From Lachnospiraceae bacterium (GTDB lineage: Bacteria > Bacillota > Clostridia > Lachnospirales > Anaerotignaceae): a stretch of DNA of 64,000 nt. Each line of letters starts with the position of its first letter. Positions within the stretch are counted from its first letter, which is position 1. Of the stretch, positions 16,091 through 24,592 are shown in pieces. The notes below the pieces were generated by a model, which saw nothing but the letters and a program-made list of their open reading frames with translations, ran no database searches and was not told the origin of the DNA. The translations under genes and the position numbers were made by a program. The DNA lies in the NCBI GenBank assembly GCA_910576545.1, contig CAJTKM010000004.1, positions 62,001 to 126,000 of the forward strand, in the 5' to 3' direction.

Positions 16091-17446
16091 TTAATCCAGG
16101 TAGCCCCTCACCTGCTGTTTGAACAGCTCCCCGCGCTGTTCGTAATTATCAAACATTCCCCAGCTTGCACATGCGGGGGAAAGCAGTACGCAGTCACCCG
16201 AAGCGGCTTTTTTCCTGCAAAGGTCTATTGCCTCCGCAAAGGTTTCGCAATCGGAAATTGCTGCAAAACCGAATTTCTCTGCCGATGCACGAATCTGCGG
16301 CGCAGTCGCTCCAATCAGCACCAGATGCTTCACCCTTTCGGGGAACAGCTTTGTCCAATCGTCAAAAGAAACCTTTTTATCATATCCGCCGCCAATCAAC
16401 ACAATTGGCTTTTTCATTGCCAGCACCGCGCGGGCAGACGCATCCGTATTCGTCCCTTTTGAGTCGTTATAATAGTCTACGCCGTCAACCGTCGCAACAT
16501 ACTCGATTCTATGCTCCACGCCGGGAAAATTTCGCAGAATCTCCCGGATCGTATCCAGGGGTACACCGGCACAGATGCCCGCCGCCGCCGCCGCCATAGC
16601 GTTTTCGTAATTATGCACGCCTAAAATCTGCAAATCGTTCACAGAAAGCAGACATTCGTCCACGCCATTCCAGCGCACCCGAATATCCTCTCCTTCAAGG
16701 AAAATACCCTCATCCAGCGTTTCCTGTGAACTGAAAAAAAACACCCTTGCTTTTGTTTTCCCTGCCATTTTCCGGCAATAAGGGTCACTGTAATTCAATA
16801 TGCAGAAATCCTCTGCGCTCTGCTTTGCAAATACACGTTCTTTCATGCTGACGTAGGTTTCCATTGTTTTATGGCGGTCCAAATGATCCGGCGTGATATT
16901 CAACACTGCACTGATATGCGGACGGAACAGTTCTGCCTTTTCCATCTGAAAGCTGCTGATTTCCGCGACCACCCAATCCCGCTCTGTCAGCCGTTCCACC
17001 TCCTGACAGTAGGAAATGCCGATATTCCCCACCACAGCCGTATGCGGGCGCACCGCCTTCATGATTTCACCCACAAGTGTTGTCGTAGTCGTTTTGCCGT
17101 TCGTGCCGGTAATCGCCGTTATCTGGCAGGGCGTCAGGCGGTACGCCAGTTCTACTTCACTCAGTACAGGCACGCCAGCCGCCTCCGCCGCCTGTATAAA
17201 GGGCAAATCGCAGGGAATTCCCGGACTGAGTACAATCATATCCTGCTCACAGGCGATATCGTCGGGATTTTTCCCCGTGCAGAGCCGGAAACCCTCCTGT
17301 TCCAGCTGTTCCGCATTGGGAATGCTTTCCCGTTTTTTTATATCCTGCAGCGTAACTTCTGCGCCAAGCTGTTTCAGCAATGCCGCAGCCGCAATGCCGC
17401 TTTTTGCCATACCACAGACCAGCGCTTTTTTCCCGTTGTATTCCAT
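16091..17446 (-). CDS. murD: UDP-N-acetylmuramoylalanine-D-glutamate ligase
   Basis: A 451-residue Mur ligase that adds D-glutamate to UDP-MurNAc-L-Ala. N-terminal Rossmann domain (ALVCGMAKSGIAAAALLKQL), central ATPase with ITGTNGKTTTTTLVGEI near residue 113, NITPDHLDRHKTMETYVSMK, and C-terminal DSKGTNTDASARAV. Cytosolic. It lies 18 bp downstream of mraY and 27 bp upstream of ftsW, in standard order. ATG 17446 has AAGAAGGAA upstream. Confidence 0.97.
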   Translation of the reverse strand: MEYNGKKALVCGMAKSGIAAAALLKQLGAEVTLQDIKKRESIPNAEQLEQEGFRLCTGKNPDDIACEQDMIVLSPGIPCDLPFIQAAEAAGVPVLSEVELAYRLTPCQITAITGTNGKTTTTTLVGEIMKAVRPHTAVVGNIGISYCQEVERLTERDWVVAEISSFQMEKAELFRPHISAVLNITPDHLDRHKTMETYVSMKERVFAKQSAEDFCILNYSDPYCRKMAGKTKARVFFFSSQETLDEGIFLEGEDIRVRWNGVDECLLSVNDLQILGVHNYENAMAAAAAGICAGVPLDTIREILRNFPGVEHRIEYVATVDGVDYYNDSKGTNTDASARAVLAMKKPIVLIGGGYDKKVSFDDWTKLFPERVKHLVLIGATAPQIRASAEKFGFAAISDCETFAEAIDLCRKKAASGDCVLLSPACASWGMFDNYEQRGELFKQQVRGYLD

Positions 17447-17464
17447 TCCGATTCCTTCTTTCCG

Positions 17465-18451
17465 TTAAAACATATATTTGCAGCCCAAAAACCCAATCAG
17501 GCAGAACATTGCTGTCGCCACATAAAACAGCGTTACGACCTTTGTCTCCCGCCAGCCGCATTTTTCCAAATGGTGATGGAACGGCGCCATTTTGAACAGC
17601 CGCCTGCCCTCGCCATATTTCCGCTTTGTCAGCTTAAACCAGCCGACCTGAAGCATGACTGTAATGGATTCCCAGAGATAGATAAATCCCACAATCGCAA
17701 TGAATATCGGCATTTTCAGCACGAACGCGGTCGATGCCACAAAGCCGCCCAGCGCAAGCGAACCTGTATCCCCCATGAATACTTTCGCAGGGTAAGCATT
17801 AAAAATCAGAAATGCCAGCAGGCCGCCGATAATCGCACCGCAGACGGGCGAAACCGTACTTCCTGCCGCCCATGCCACGATGGCGAAAAACGAAGCCACC
17901 AAAAGCGTCACGCCGCTGGAAAGACCGTCCAGACCATCTGTCAGATTGACACCATTGACCGTACCCAGCATGGCAATGAACACAAACGGAATAAACAGTA
18001 TGCCAAGGTCAAGCAGCATACCGTTCGTAAACGGAATATATACCGCGCTTCCTGTTCCGCCCGCGTGCAGATACCAGCAGAAGCACCCTGTCACAATCAG
18101 CTGCAAAAGCAGCTTTTGATACGCCCGCAGACCCAGGGAGCGTTTTTTTACGACCTTGATATAATCATCCAGAAAACCAATCACACCATAACCCAGCGTT
18201 ACCAACAGGATTGCCGCATTATCCGTGTATCCCTTCATGAAAAACACGCCTGTCACCACAAATGCAATCAGGAACGATATGCCGCCCATTGTCGGCGTAC
18301 CCTGCTTCTGTAAATGCGTTTCCGGTCCGTCATCACGCACATTCTGCCCGAATTTCAGCTTATGCAGAAGAGGAATCATAATTGGACAGAGTATGACCCC
18401 TATGATAAATGATATGAGTATGGCATAGACCGTTTGTTCCAAAGAACCCAC
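17465..18451 (-). CDS. mraY: Phospho-N-acetylmuramoyl-pentapeptide-transferase
   Basis: A 328-residue membrane enzyme making lipid I from UDP-MurNAc-pentapeptide and undecaprenyl phosphate. Motifs: DDGPETHLQKQGTPTMGGIS (residues ~40-59), FLDDYIKVV near 95, VNLTDGLDGLSSG near 170, GDTGSLALGG, and the histidine cluster APFHHHLEKCGWRETKVV near 300. The start is GTG 18451 behind AAGGAGTGAACTAAA, one base after the murF stop; no better ATG exists. Confidence 0.97.
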   Translation of the reverse strand: MGSLEQTVYAILISFIIGVILCPIMIPLLHKLKFGQNVRDDGPETHLQKQGTPTMGGISFLIAFVVTGVFFMKGYTDNAAILLVTLGYGVIGFLDDYIKVVKKRSLGLRAYQKLLLQLIVTGCFCWYLHAGGTGSAVYIPFTNGMLLDLGILFIPFVFIAMLGTVNGVNLTDGLDGLSSGVTLLVASFFAIVAWAAGSTVSPVCGAIIGGLLAFLIFNAYPAKVFMGDTGSLALGGFVASTAFVLKMPIFIAIVGFIYLWESITVMLQVGWFKLTKRKYGEGRRLFKMAPFHHHLEKCGWRETKVVTLFYVATAMFCLIGFLGCKYMF

Positions 18452-18452
18452 T

Positions 18453-19850
18453 TTAGTTCACTCCTTGTATTTTTTCCACCGTTTTTTCCAGCTCCATACT
18501 GCGGGACGCTTTTACCAGAACGGTATCGCCCTTTTGCAGCAGGGGAAGCCCTTTTTCCAAAAATTCAGCCTGTTCCGCAAAATGGAACACTTTTTCACAG
18601 CCAGACATTTTCGCACCAGCTGCCATTTCATCTGTATACCGCCCGATGCAGAACAGCAGGTCCACGCCGCATTTTGCCGCGTATTCGCCGACCTCTCGAT
18701 GCATGGCGGGTGCAAATTCACCCAATTCGCCCATAAAGCCCAGTACAGCCGCTTTCCTGCCCTTTGCCGCCGAAAGAATATCCAGCGATGCTTTCATGGA
18801 AACAGGATTCGCATTATACACATCATTCAATATTGTGATGCCGTTTTCACCATAAATCACATTCATGCGGTTTTTTGTCGGCGTAAAGCACTCAATGCCC
18901 TCCCTGATTTCCTCCAGAGTCAGCCCAAGCTCCAGCCCGACTGCCGCCGCCGAAAGCGCGTTCAGCACCATATGCCTGCCCGGCATGGGGACCGTCACAG
19001 CAATCTGTCCCTTCGGCGTATGAATGACACATGCGGTCTGTTCCAGCCCTTTCTGGCAAATCTCGTCCGCATAAATATCCGGCTTTCTGCCGTCCATGTT
19101 TTCCAGCCCAAACCAGACGATTTTCTGTGTCAGCCTGCCTTCCAATGTCCGCAGCATATCGTTATCGGCATTGAGAATGGCTGTTCCGTCCTCTGCCATG
19201 CCATCAAACAGCTCGCATTTTGCCCGCAGTATGCCTTCGCGGCTGCCGAGATTTTCAATATGCGCCACGCCAACATTAGAAATCACGCCAATATCCGGGC
19301 GCACTATCCCCGACAGCAAGGCAATCTCTCCGAAATGGTTCATGCCCATCTCAATCACTGCCGCCTGGTGGTTTTCTTCCAGCCGCAGGAGCGTCAGAGG
19401 CACGCCAATATCATTGTTATAATTCCCCTGTGTCCAAAGCGTTTGATATTTCTGCGAAAGCACAGATGCCGCCATATCCTTCGTGGTCGTTTTGCCTACG
19501 CTGCCCGTAATGCCAACCACCGGGATCCGCAACTGATTTCTGTGATATTCCGCCAGATCCAACAGGGCTTTTTTTGTATTTTCCACCAAAAGCAACGCTC
19601 CATTTTCCGGCGGGATGATTTCTTTTTCCGATAAGCATGCCGCCGCTCCCTGTGCAAAGCACTGGGCAATGAAATCATGCCCGTCACGTTTTTCTCCCTT
19701 CATCGGCACAAACAGGCTGCCCTGCCGCACCTCGCGGGAATCCTGCGTTACATGAGAAACTGTCCGCTCCAAAACCCGCTCCGCCTCCCCCGGGGTGATT
19801 AGGCGCGCGTTTACCGCTTTTTGCAGTTCCCTGATTGTTAATTCCCTCAT
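18453..19850 (-). CDS. murF: UDP-N-acetylmuramoyl-tripeptide-D-alanyl-D-alanine ligase
   Basis: A 465-residue Mur ligase that adds D-Ala-D-Ala. Motifs: SHVTQDSREVRQGSLFVPM, the P-loop GITGSVGKTTTKDMAASVL near residue 113, VIEMGMNHFGEIALLSGIV, and NDVYNANPVSMKASLDIL near 345. ATG 19850 overlaps the murE stop by 4 bp (ATGA), a translational coupling typical of this cluster. Normal length. Confidence 0.97.
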   Translation of the reverse strand: MRELTIRELQKAVNARLITPGEAERVLERTVSHVTQDSREVRQGSLFVPMKGEKRDGHDFIAQCFAQGAAACLSEKEIIPPENGALLLVENTKKALLDLAEYHRNQLRIPVVGITGSVGKTTTKDMAASVLSQKYQTLWTQGNYNNDIGVPLTLLRLEENHQAAVIEMGMNHFGEIALLSGIVRPDIGVISNVGVAHIENLGSREGILRAKCELFDGMAEDGTAILNADNDMLRTLEGRLTQKIVWFGLENMDGRKPDIYADEICQKGLEQTACVIHTPKGQIAVTVPMPGRHMVLNALSAAAVGLELGLTLEEIREGIECFTPTKNRMNVIYGENGITILNDVYNANPVSMKASLDILSAAKGRKAAVLGFMGELGEFAPAMHREVGEYAAKCGVDLLFCIGRYTDEMAAGAKMSGCEKVFHFAEQAEFLEKGLPLLQKGDTVLVKASRSMELEKTVEKIQGVN

Positions 19851-21316
19851 ATACTGTCCTTTCCAATGCAGTCCGCCCCAAATGCGTCCCGCACTTCCTC
19901 CACATCGTCAAAATGAATCGTACGGTCTGGAAAAATCTGATAGGTTTCATGTCCCTTTCCAGCTACCAGAATTACGTCACCGCTCTCGGCAAGTGCGGCT
20001 GCATGGCGGATTGCCTCCCGCCTGTCGGGAATTTTTTCATAGGGGCAGCCCGTTTTCCTTATGCCCGCCTCCACTTCCCCTATAATCTGCAAGGGATCCT
20101 CCGTGCGTGGGTTATCCGAGGTAATCAGGCAGTAATCGGAAAGCCTGCCTGCTGTTTCGCCCATGATAGGGCGTTTGGTTTTATCCCTGTCGCCACCGCA
20201 TCCAAAGACTGTTATGATTTTTCCTTCCGCAAATTCCTTTGCTGTTTTCAAAACGTTTTCCAATCCGTCCGGCGTATGGGCATAATCCACCACAGCCTGA
20301 TATCCTTTCCGGCTGCGAATAGTCTGGAATCTGCCGGAAACGCCGCTGTTTTCCGAAAGCCCTCCCGCAATGGTTTCCAGCGGCACACCCAACGCAATGC
20401 ATGCACCTGCCGCCCCCAATGCGTTATATACGCTGAAACGCCCTGGTGTATGCAGCCTGACCGGCAGCCGCTTTCCCTGCCAGAGCAATTCAAAGGAACA
20501 ACCCTCCGCAGAAATTTGGATATTTTCCGCAGTCAATGCCGTATCACCCTCTATGCCAAAGGACAGGATTTCGCCGCCGCTTCGCCCTGCCATATATTCC
20601 CCGGCCGGGTCATCCATATTGATGATACTCTTTTCCGCGCGTTCAAAAAGCAATCCCTTTGCTGTGCGGTAGTTTTCCATCGTTTTATGGTAATCCAGAT
20701 GGTCCTGTGTCAGATTGGTAAAAACCGCTGCATCAAACGCAATGCCGTCCACCCTGCAGAGGTCCAGCGAATGGGAGGAAACCTCCATCACTACATCCAT
20801 TACGCCCTCCATCCGCATTTGTTCCAAAAGCGCCTGTAACTCCCGTGATTCCGGCGTTGTGCGGCTGGAAGGAAGCACCCTGTCCCCAATGCGGTTTTCT
20901 ATCGTGCCAATGACGCCAACCTTCCGCCCCGCTTTATCCAAAATGGATTTTATGAGATATGTTGTTGTTGTTTTGCCATTCGTACCCGTTACGCCAATCA
21001 TGCGCAGCTTTCGTGACGGATACCCATAAAAATGAGCGGAAACCATTGCCAGAGCCTTTCTGGTATTTTCCGCCAGAATCACCGCCGTATGTTCGGGAAC
21101 GTCCTCCACCCGATGCGTGCAGAGGATAGCCGCCGCACCTTTTTCCAGCGCAGACGGAATATATTTATGCCCGTCCGTCTGGAAGCCTTCTATACAGACA
21201 AACAGCCCTCCCCGCTCCACAGCGCGGGAATCATAGGCTATATTTGTAATCTCCTGATTTGCATTTCCTTGTATCAGTTCGCAGGGAACGCCTTCCAACA
21301 GCTTTTTTAATTCCAT
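19847..21316 (-). CDS. murE: UDP-N-acetylmuramoyl-tripeptide synthetase (meso-diaminopimelate-adding)
   Basis: A 489-residue Mur ligase. Motifs: AYDSRAVERGGLFVCIEGFQ, the P-loop GVTGTNGKTTTTYLIKSIL near 110, TNLTQDHLDYHKTMENYRTA, and LITSDNPRTEDPLQII near 405. The DNPR box indicates meso-diaminopimelate rather than lysine, so a DAP-type wall (family knowledge). I chose ATG 21316 behind AAGGAGATTTTCTGC; the frame is open a further 32 codons to 21412, but that extension looks non-coding. It is the first gene of the murE-murF-mraY-murD-ftsW run; rsmH, ftsL and a penicillin-binding protein, often upstream, are absent. Confidence 0.97.
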   Translation of the reverse strand: MELKKLLEGVPCELIQGNANQEITNIAYDSRAVERGGLFVCIEGFQTDGHKYIPSALEKGAAAILCTHRVEDVPEHTAVILAENTRKALAMVSAHFYGYPSRKLRMIGVTGTNGKTTTTYLIKSILDKAGRKVGVIGTIENRIGDRVLPSSRTTPESRELQALLEQMRMEGVMDVVMEVSSHSLDLCRVDGIAFDAAVFTNLTQDHLDYHKTMENYRTAKGLLFERAEKSIINMDDPAGEYMAGRSGGEILSFGIEGDTALTAENIQISAEGCSFELLWQGKRLPVRLHTPGRFSVYNALGAAGACIALGVPLETIAGGLSENSGVSGRFQTIRSRKGYQAVVDYAHTPDGLENVLKTAKEFAEGKIITVFGCGGDRDKTKRPIMGETAGRLSDYCLITSDNPRTEDPLQIIGEVEAGIRKTGCPYEKIPDRREAIRHAAALAESGDVILVAGKGHETYQIFPDRTIHFDDVEEVRDAFGADCIGKDSI

Positions 21317-21429
21317 GCAGAAAATCTCCTTCCCAGCCGCAGCCCACAGCCCTCTAAAGCAGTATAATATGCTGAAAAACCTTAGTTTTCCAGCTTTTTT
21401 ATTCTTCTCCATTCTTCCATATGCAAACC

Positions 21430-21458
21430 ATTATACCATATTTAACCGCCACTACCAA
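21430..21458 (-). promoter_or_regulatory. Promoter of the murE operon
   Basis: Minus strand TTGGTA (21453-21458), 17-bp spacer, perfect TATAAT (21430-21435), about 115 bp before the murE start. Confidence 0.6.
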
Positions 21459-21539
21459 ACCTTTTTACAGGATTTCTCAGAAAAAAGCCTGCAAAATATC
21501 TTTTATTTCCGCATGGGCTGCCTGTCCAAACGCCCATAA

Positions 21540-21578
21540 AGGCTGGAAGGGCTTACCCCGAAAGCCTCATTCCAGCCT
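21540..21578 (-). terminator. Probable terminator after the peptidoglycan-binding gene
   Basis: A perfect 9-bp stem AGGCTGGAA/TTCCAGCCT with a 21-nt loop, followed on the minus strand by TTTATGG. The large loop and short T run make it a moderate candidate. Confidence 0.45.
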
Positions 21579-21603
21579 GTCAAACGCCCCCGTTCTATAC
21601 ACT

Positions 21604-22839
21604 CTATCTTGTGTCATACAGCCGCGCTATCAGATCCCAGGTTTCCCCGTCCACCGCGCCGGTTGCCGTGATGCCGTTCTGCTGCTGCAAGGCTGCCACA
21701 GCCGCCGCCGTTGCTTCGTCATACACCCCCGTTTGCGCCATCTGTGGTATTGTGCCATAATAGAGTGAAATACCGTCCAGATACTTTTGCAGACGCCCCA
21801 CATCTGAATTTTCCATCCCTTTGGACAGCACATACCCCGGATACGCAGCCGCCCTGTTTTCCGCATAGCCAGCGGGAAAACACCCATTTACACACCCCAT
21901 GATGTTCCCGCATGATACACCCATGCTGTGCCATGTATTTTGTCCCACAATGCCATCCTCCACCAGATATGACAGCTTCTGAAACGCTTTCACCGCCGCC
22001 GCTGTTTTAGGGCCATAAAACTCATCCAGTGCAACACTCGGCACCTGTGGATAAAAATAAGATACAACATTGATATGATACTGTGTTTCTCCCACACTCT
22101 GCCCGAAAGCCCCGTCTTTCAGCGAACCTGTGAAAGAATGGTCCGAAGCCTGCAATATTTTCCCGTCATAGAGCAGACCGCTGAACCGCCGTACCCCTTC
22201 ATAAACATGCCGCAGCTTATACCATGTATCCCTGCCGACTACACCATTCGGCACGATTCCCGAAATCCGCTGAAACTGGCGCACCGCCTCCTCCGTATCC
22301 GTTCCGAATACACCGTTCGGAAGGGCAATCGGCGCAATCGACGGGTAATTTTCCGCAATCCTGTTTAATTCCAGCTGCACAGCCTGCACCGCCGCACCGC
22401 TGCTCCCTGCCTTGAGCGGATAACCCGGGTAAACCTGACCGGAAACAGGCGCGGCTTTTTCCTCCCCCTCCATTCGTTCCGAGCCGTGGAGCGGCGTCCC
22501 CGTGATGCCGTCCAAAATTTCGTTTACAATTCGGTTCACGTTTTCATACGTTCTGCCATGTCCACTGAATTTCCTATCATACTGCGGTAAAGCCGTCACA
22601 TCGAATGGATAGCCCCTGTTCCTGTAAAAACGCCCGCCGATACGCCCCAGCGCAAACTGCAAAAGCAGAGAAACACGTCTGCGAATCGTTTTTTCCGGAA
22701 GTGTCGGGTCAATCTCAGATGAAGCCGTATTTTTCATATATTCCGGAAAGGAAACCGTTTTGTTTTCTGCCGTTTCGTCCGGCTTTCCCATATGTACCGT
22801 TACGCTCTGCGGCAGTATGTACCATTTCTGTACCGCCAT
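21604..22839 (-). CDS. Peptidoglycan-binding protein of the clostridial spore-cortex type, three PG-binding repeats
   Basis: 411 residues. The N-terminal ~110 residues match a clostridial module often found before peptidoglycan-binding domains: VTVHMGKPDETAENKTVSFP, EYMKNTASSEIDPTLPEKTI and RGYPFDVTALPQYDRKFSGH. Three PG_binding_1 repeats follow (YPGYPLKAGSSGAAVQAVQL; FGQSVGETQYHINVVSYFYP; YPGYVLSKGMENSDVGRLQK), each ending in an aromatic cap such as GRDTWYKLRH. There is no catalytic domain and no signal peptide, as in other members that may act inside the sporangium. It is 24 bp downstream of the next gene. A role in spore-wall assembly is inference. Confidence 0.8.
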   Translation of the reverse strand: MAVQKWYILPQSVTVHMGKPDETAENKTVSFPEYMKNTASSEIDPTLPEKTIRRRVSLLLQFALGRIGGRFYRNRGYPFDVTALPQYDRKFSGHGRTYENVNRIVNEILDGITGTPLHGSERMEGEEKAAPVSGQVYPGYPLKAGSSGAAVQAVQLELNRIAENYPSIAPIALPNGVFGTDTEEAVRQFQRISGIVPNGVVGRDTWYKLRHVYEGVRRFSGLLYDGKILQASDHSFTGSLKDGAFGQSVGETQYHINVVSYFYPQVPSVALDEFYGPKTAAAVKAFQKLSYLVEDGIVGQNTWHSMGVSCGNIMGCVNGCFPAGYAENRAAAYPGYVLSKGMENSDVGRLQKYLDGISLYYGTIPQMAQTGVYDEATAAAVAALQQQNGITATGAVDGETWDLIARLYDTR

Positions 22840-22863
22840 ACTATTTCCCCCTTCCGCCTGCGC

Positions 22864-23304
22864 CTATTCCGAAAAACTCCGCATCAGCGTTGGCTGCAGC
22901 TCCACAGGCTGCTGTGAAGTGATTCCCTCAATAATTGCCACGTCCGTCAGCCTTTTCGTCAGATATTCCGGCGCGCTAACCTGCACGTCATACGCCGTAT
23001 AGGGGCGCGCCGCTCTGGCAGCGCGGCTGGGCGCAGGCAACCGCAGCTTTCCTACATTCCCGTTCTCATCGCTCTCCACTGTCATGGAAAGCCCGTAGCC
23101 GTCCCCTAAATCCTTTGTCACCGTGACCCTTGCAGCTTTCACAGGCAATGCTCCCTGTGCCGTTGAGATCTGGAACGAAAGATACCCTTCGCCCTCGTTT
23201 TCCTCCCAAAAACGCTGGAGCCGCTTCAATATCATTTCCCTGTCAGAGTGCCCCGTGCTTTCCGCCGAAAAAATGTTTTCCTTGCCGAACCGATAGGGAT
23301 ACAA
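22864..23304 (-). CDS. Carboxypeptidase-regulatory-like beta-sandwich protein paired with the PG-binding protein
   Basis: 146 residues with YLSFQISTAQGALPVKAARV, TVTKDLGDGYG, GKLRLPAPSRA and YDVQVSAPEYLTKRLTDVAI. This is the pattern of the small all-beta domain that precedes or accompanies clostridial spore peptidoglycan-binding proteins (pro-x-alignment APPPE-like linker, then YDV-v-APGY). The start is TTG 23304 behind GGAGGGGACAGCA. It has no signal peptide and is co-transcribed with the downstream PG-binding gene. The function is unknown; a scaffold or partner role is inferred from pairing. Confidence 0.65.
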   Translation of the reverse strand: MYPYRFGKENIFSAESTGHSDREMILKRLQRFWEENEGEGYLSFQISTAQGALPVKAARVTVTKDLGDGYGLSMTVESDENGNVGKLRLPAPSRAARAARPYTAYDVQVSAPEYLTKRLTDVAIIEGITSQQPVELQPTLMRSFSE

Positions 23305-23516
23305 TGCTGTCCCCTCCCCTGAATACAGAATACCACAGATATTCTATTCATATAGAACTTGTTTTTTGACAAAAAAATAGCGGAATACAATTCGCTTTTC
23401 AATTCCATTCCAGTTCCATCTGTTTTTGTAATATATTATATGAGAAACATTCGCTTTTCTTCTTCTATTTTCTATGGTAAACTATGGAAAATCTTACAGA
23501 AACGGGGTGTTTACTT

Positions 23517-24398
23517 ATGAATCAGCCTTTTCCCAAATATATATTCGCTTTGCTTTTATTCGGCTCCAATGGGGTTGTTGCCAGTATGATTGCCCTGAGC
23601 AGCTATGAAATCGTACTTTTGCGCTCTCTGCTCGGGTGCCTGTTTGTTGTTTCCATATTTTTTATTGGGAAAAACAAGCTAACATTTCCCGCACACAAAA
23701 AATCCTTTATACTGCTTTGCGTCGCCGGATGCGCTACAGGCGCAACGTGGATTCTGCTGTATGAAGCCTACCAGAGAATCAGTGTGAGCATTGCCACGCT
23801 CTGCATGTATTTTGGTCCCGCCATCGTAATGGCTCTTTCCCCCTTCCTGTTCAGGGAGAGGCTGACCCGCCGGAAGGCTGTCAGTTTTCTGCTTGTTCTT
23901 TTTGGAATGGTACTGATAAACGGGCAGCTTGCTGGAAACAACTGTGATATTTTTGGCCTTTTCTGCGGAATCCTCTCCGCTATTACTTATGCAGCAGCAA
24001 TTTCCTGTAATAAATGCGCGAAAGAAATCGGGGGACTGGAAAATACTGCCATACAGATGGTATTTACACTTTTCACAGCCGCACTATTTGTCGGCATCAC
24101 GAGAGGCTACTCCATAAAAATTGCCTCGTCCGATATTTTCCCCATACTTATGCTGGGGCTGATAAATACAGGTATCGGCAGCTATTTTTTCCTGTCCTCC
24201 ATGAATGTCCTGCCTGTGCAGACCGTTGCTATCTGCGGCTATCTGGAACCGCTTGCCGCTGTCATTTTTTCGATGCTGTTCCTACATGAAACGCTTATGC
24301 CCATTCAGGCTATCGGCGCAGTGCTGATTCTTGGCGGCGCAGTTTTTGGAGAATTGCGGCAAAAGCAGCCATCAAAGGAAGCGGCTCATTCTGTATAA
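23517..24398 (+). CDS. EamA/DMT-family transporter
   Basis: 293 residues, ten predicted membrane helices in two EamA halves: KYIFALLLFGSNGVVASMIA in the first, LFCGILSAITYAAAISCNKC in the second, ending with the typical EPLAAVIFSMLFLHETL and AIGAVLILGGAVFGE. This is a drug/metabolite exporter family and the substrate is unknown. I chose ATG 23517 behind GGGGTGTTTACTT; an in-frame ATG 11 codons upstream is possible. It is a single-gene unit with its own terminator. Confidence 0.88.
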   Translation: MNQPFPKYIFALLLFGSNGVVASMIALSSYEIVLLRSLLGCLFVVSIFFIGKNKLTFPAHKKSFILLCVAGCATGATWILLYEAYQRISVSIATLCMYFGPAIVMALSPFLFRERLTRRKAVSFLLVLFGMVLINGQLAGNNCDIFGLFCGILSAITYAAAISCNKCAKEIGGLENTAIQMVFTLFTAALFVGITRGYSIKIASSDIFPILMLGLINTGIGSYFFLSSMNVLPVQTVAICGYLEPLAAVIFSMLFLHETLMPIQAIGAVLILGGAVFGELRQKQPSKEAAHSV

Positions 24399-24408
24399 GC
24401 CTTCCCTG

Positions 24409-24453
24409 CCTCCGTCTGTCAGGACATTCCTTTCGGGCGGAGGTATTTTTTTA
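24409..24453 (+). terminator. Terminator of the EamA gene
   Basis: CCTCCG...CGGAGG stem followed by TATTTTTTT on the plus strand, starting 10 bp after the stop codon. Confidence 0.75.
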
Positions 24454-24473
24454 TAACAACGCTGTGACTGATT

Positions 24474-24517
24474 AAAAAATATAAAAACGCCTGAAAATAT
24501 ACATCTTCAGGCGTTTC
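24474..24517 (-). terminator. Terminator of the phosphorelay operon
   Basis: Minus strand: AAACGCCTGAA, 11-nt loop, TTCAGGCGTTT, then TTATATTTTTTAA. It lies 76 bp after the DegV-fused kinase gene. Confidence 0.85.
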
Positions 24518-24592
24518 TTGTGTTCATTTGACGGCGCACATCTCCCCATTTTCCGGAAAGCCTTTGTCCGCTATTTCATTCATAAAGCGTCA

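Noticed and set aside
16871-18313. Plus-strand ORF of 480 codons
   Set aside because: Antisense of murD and mraY; biased composition and no translation start.
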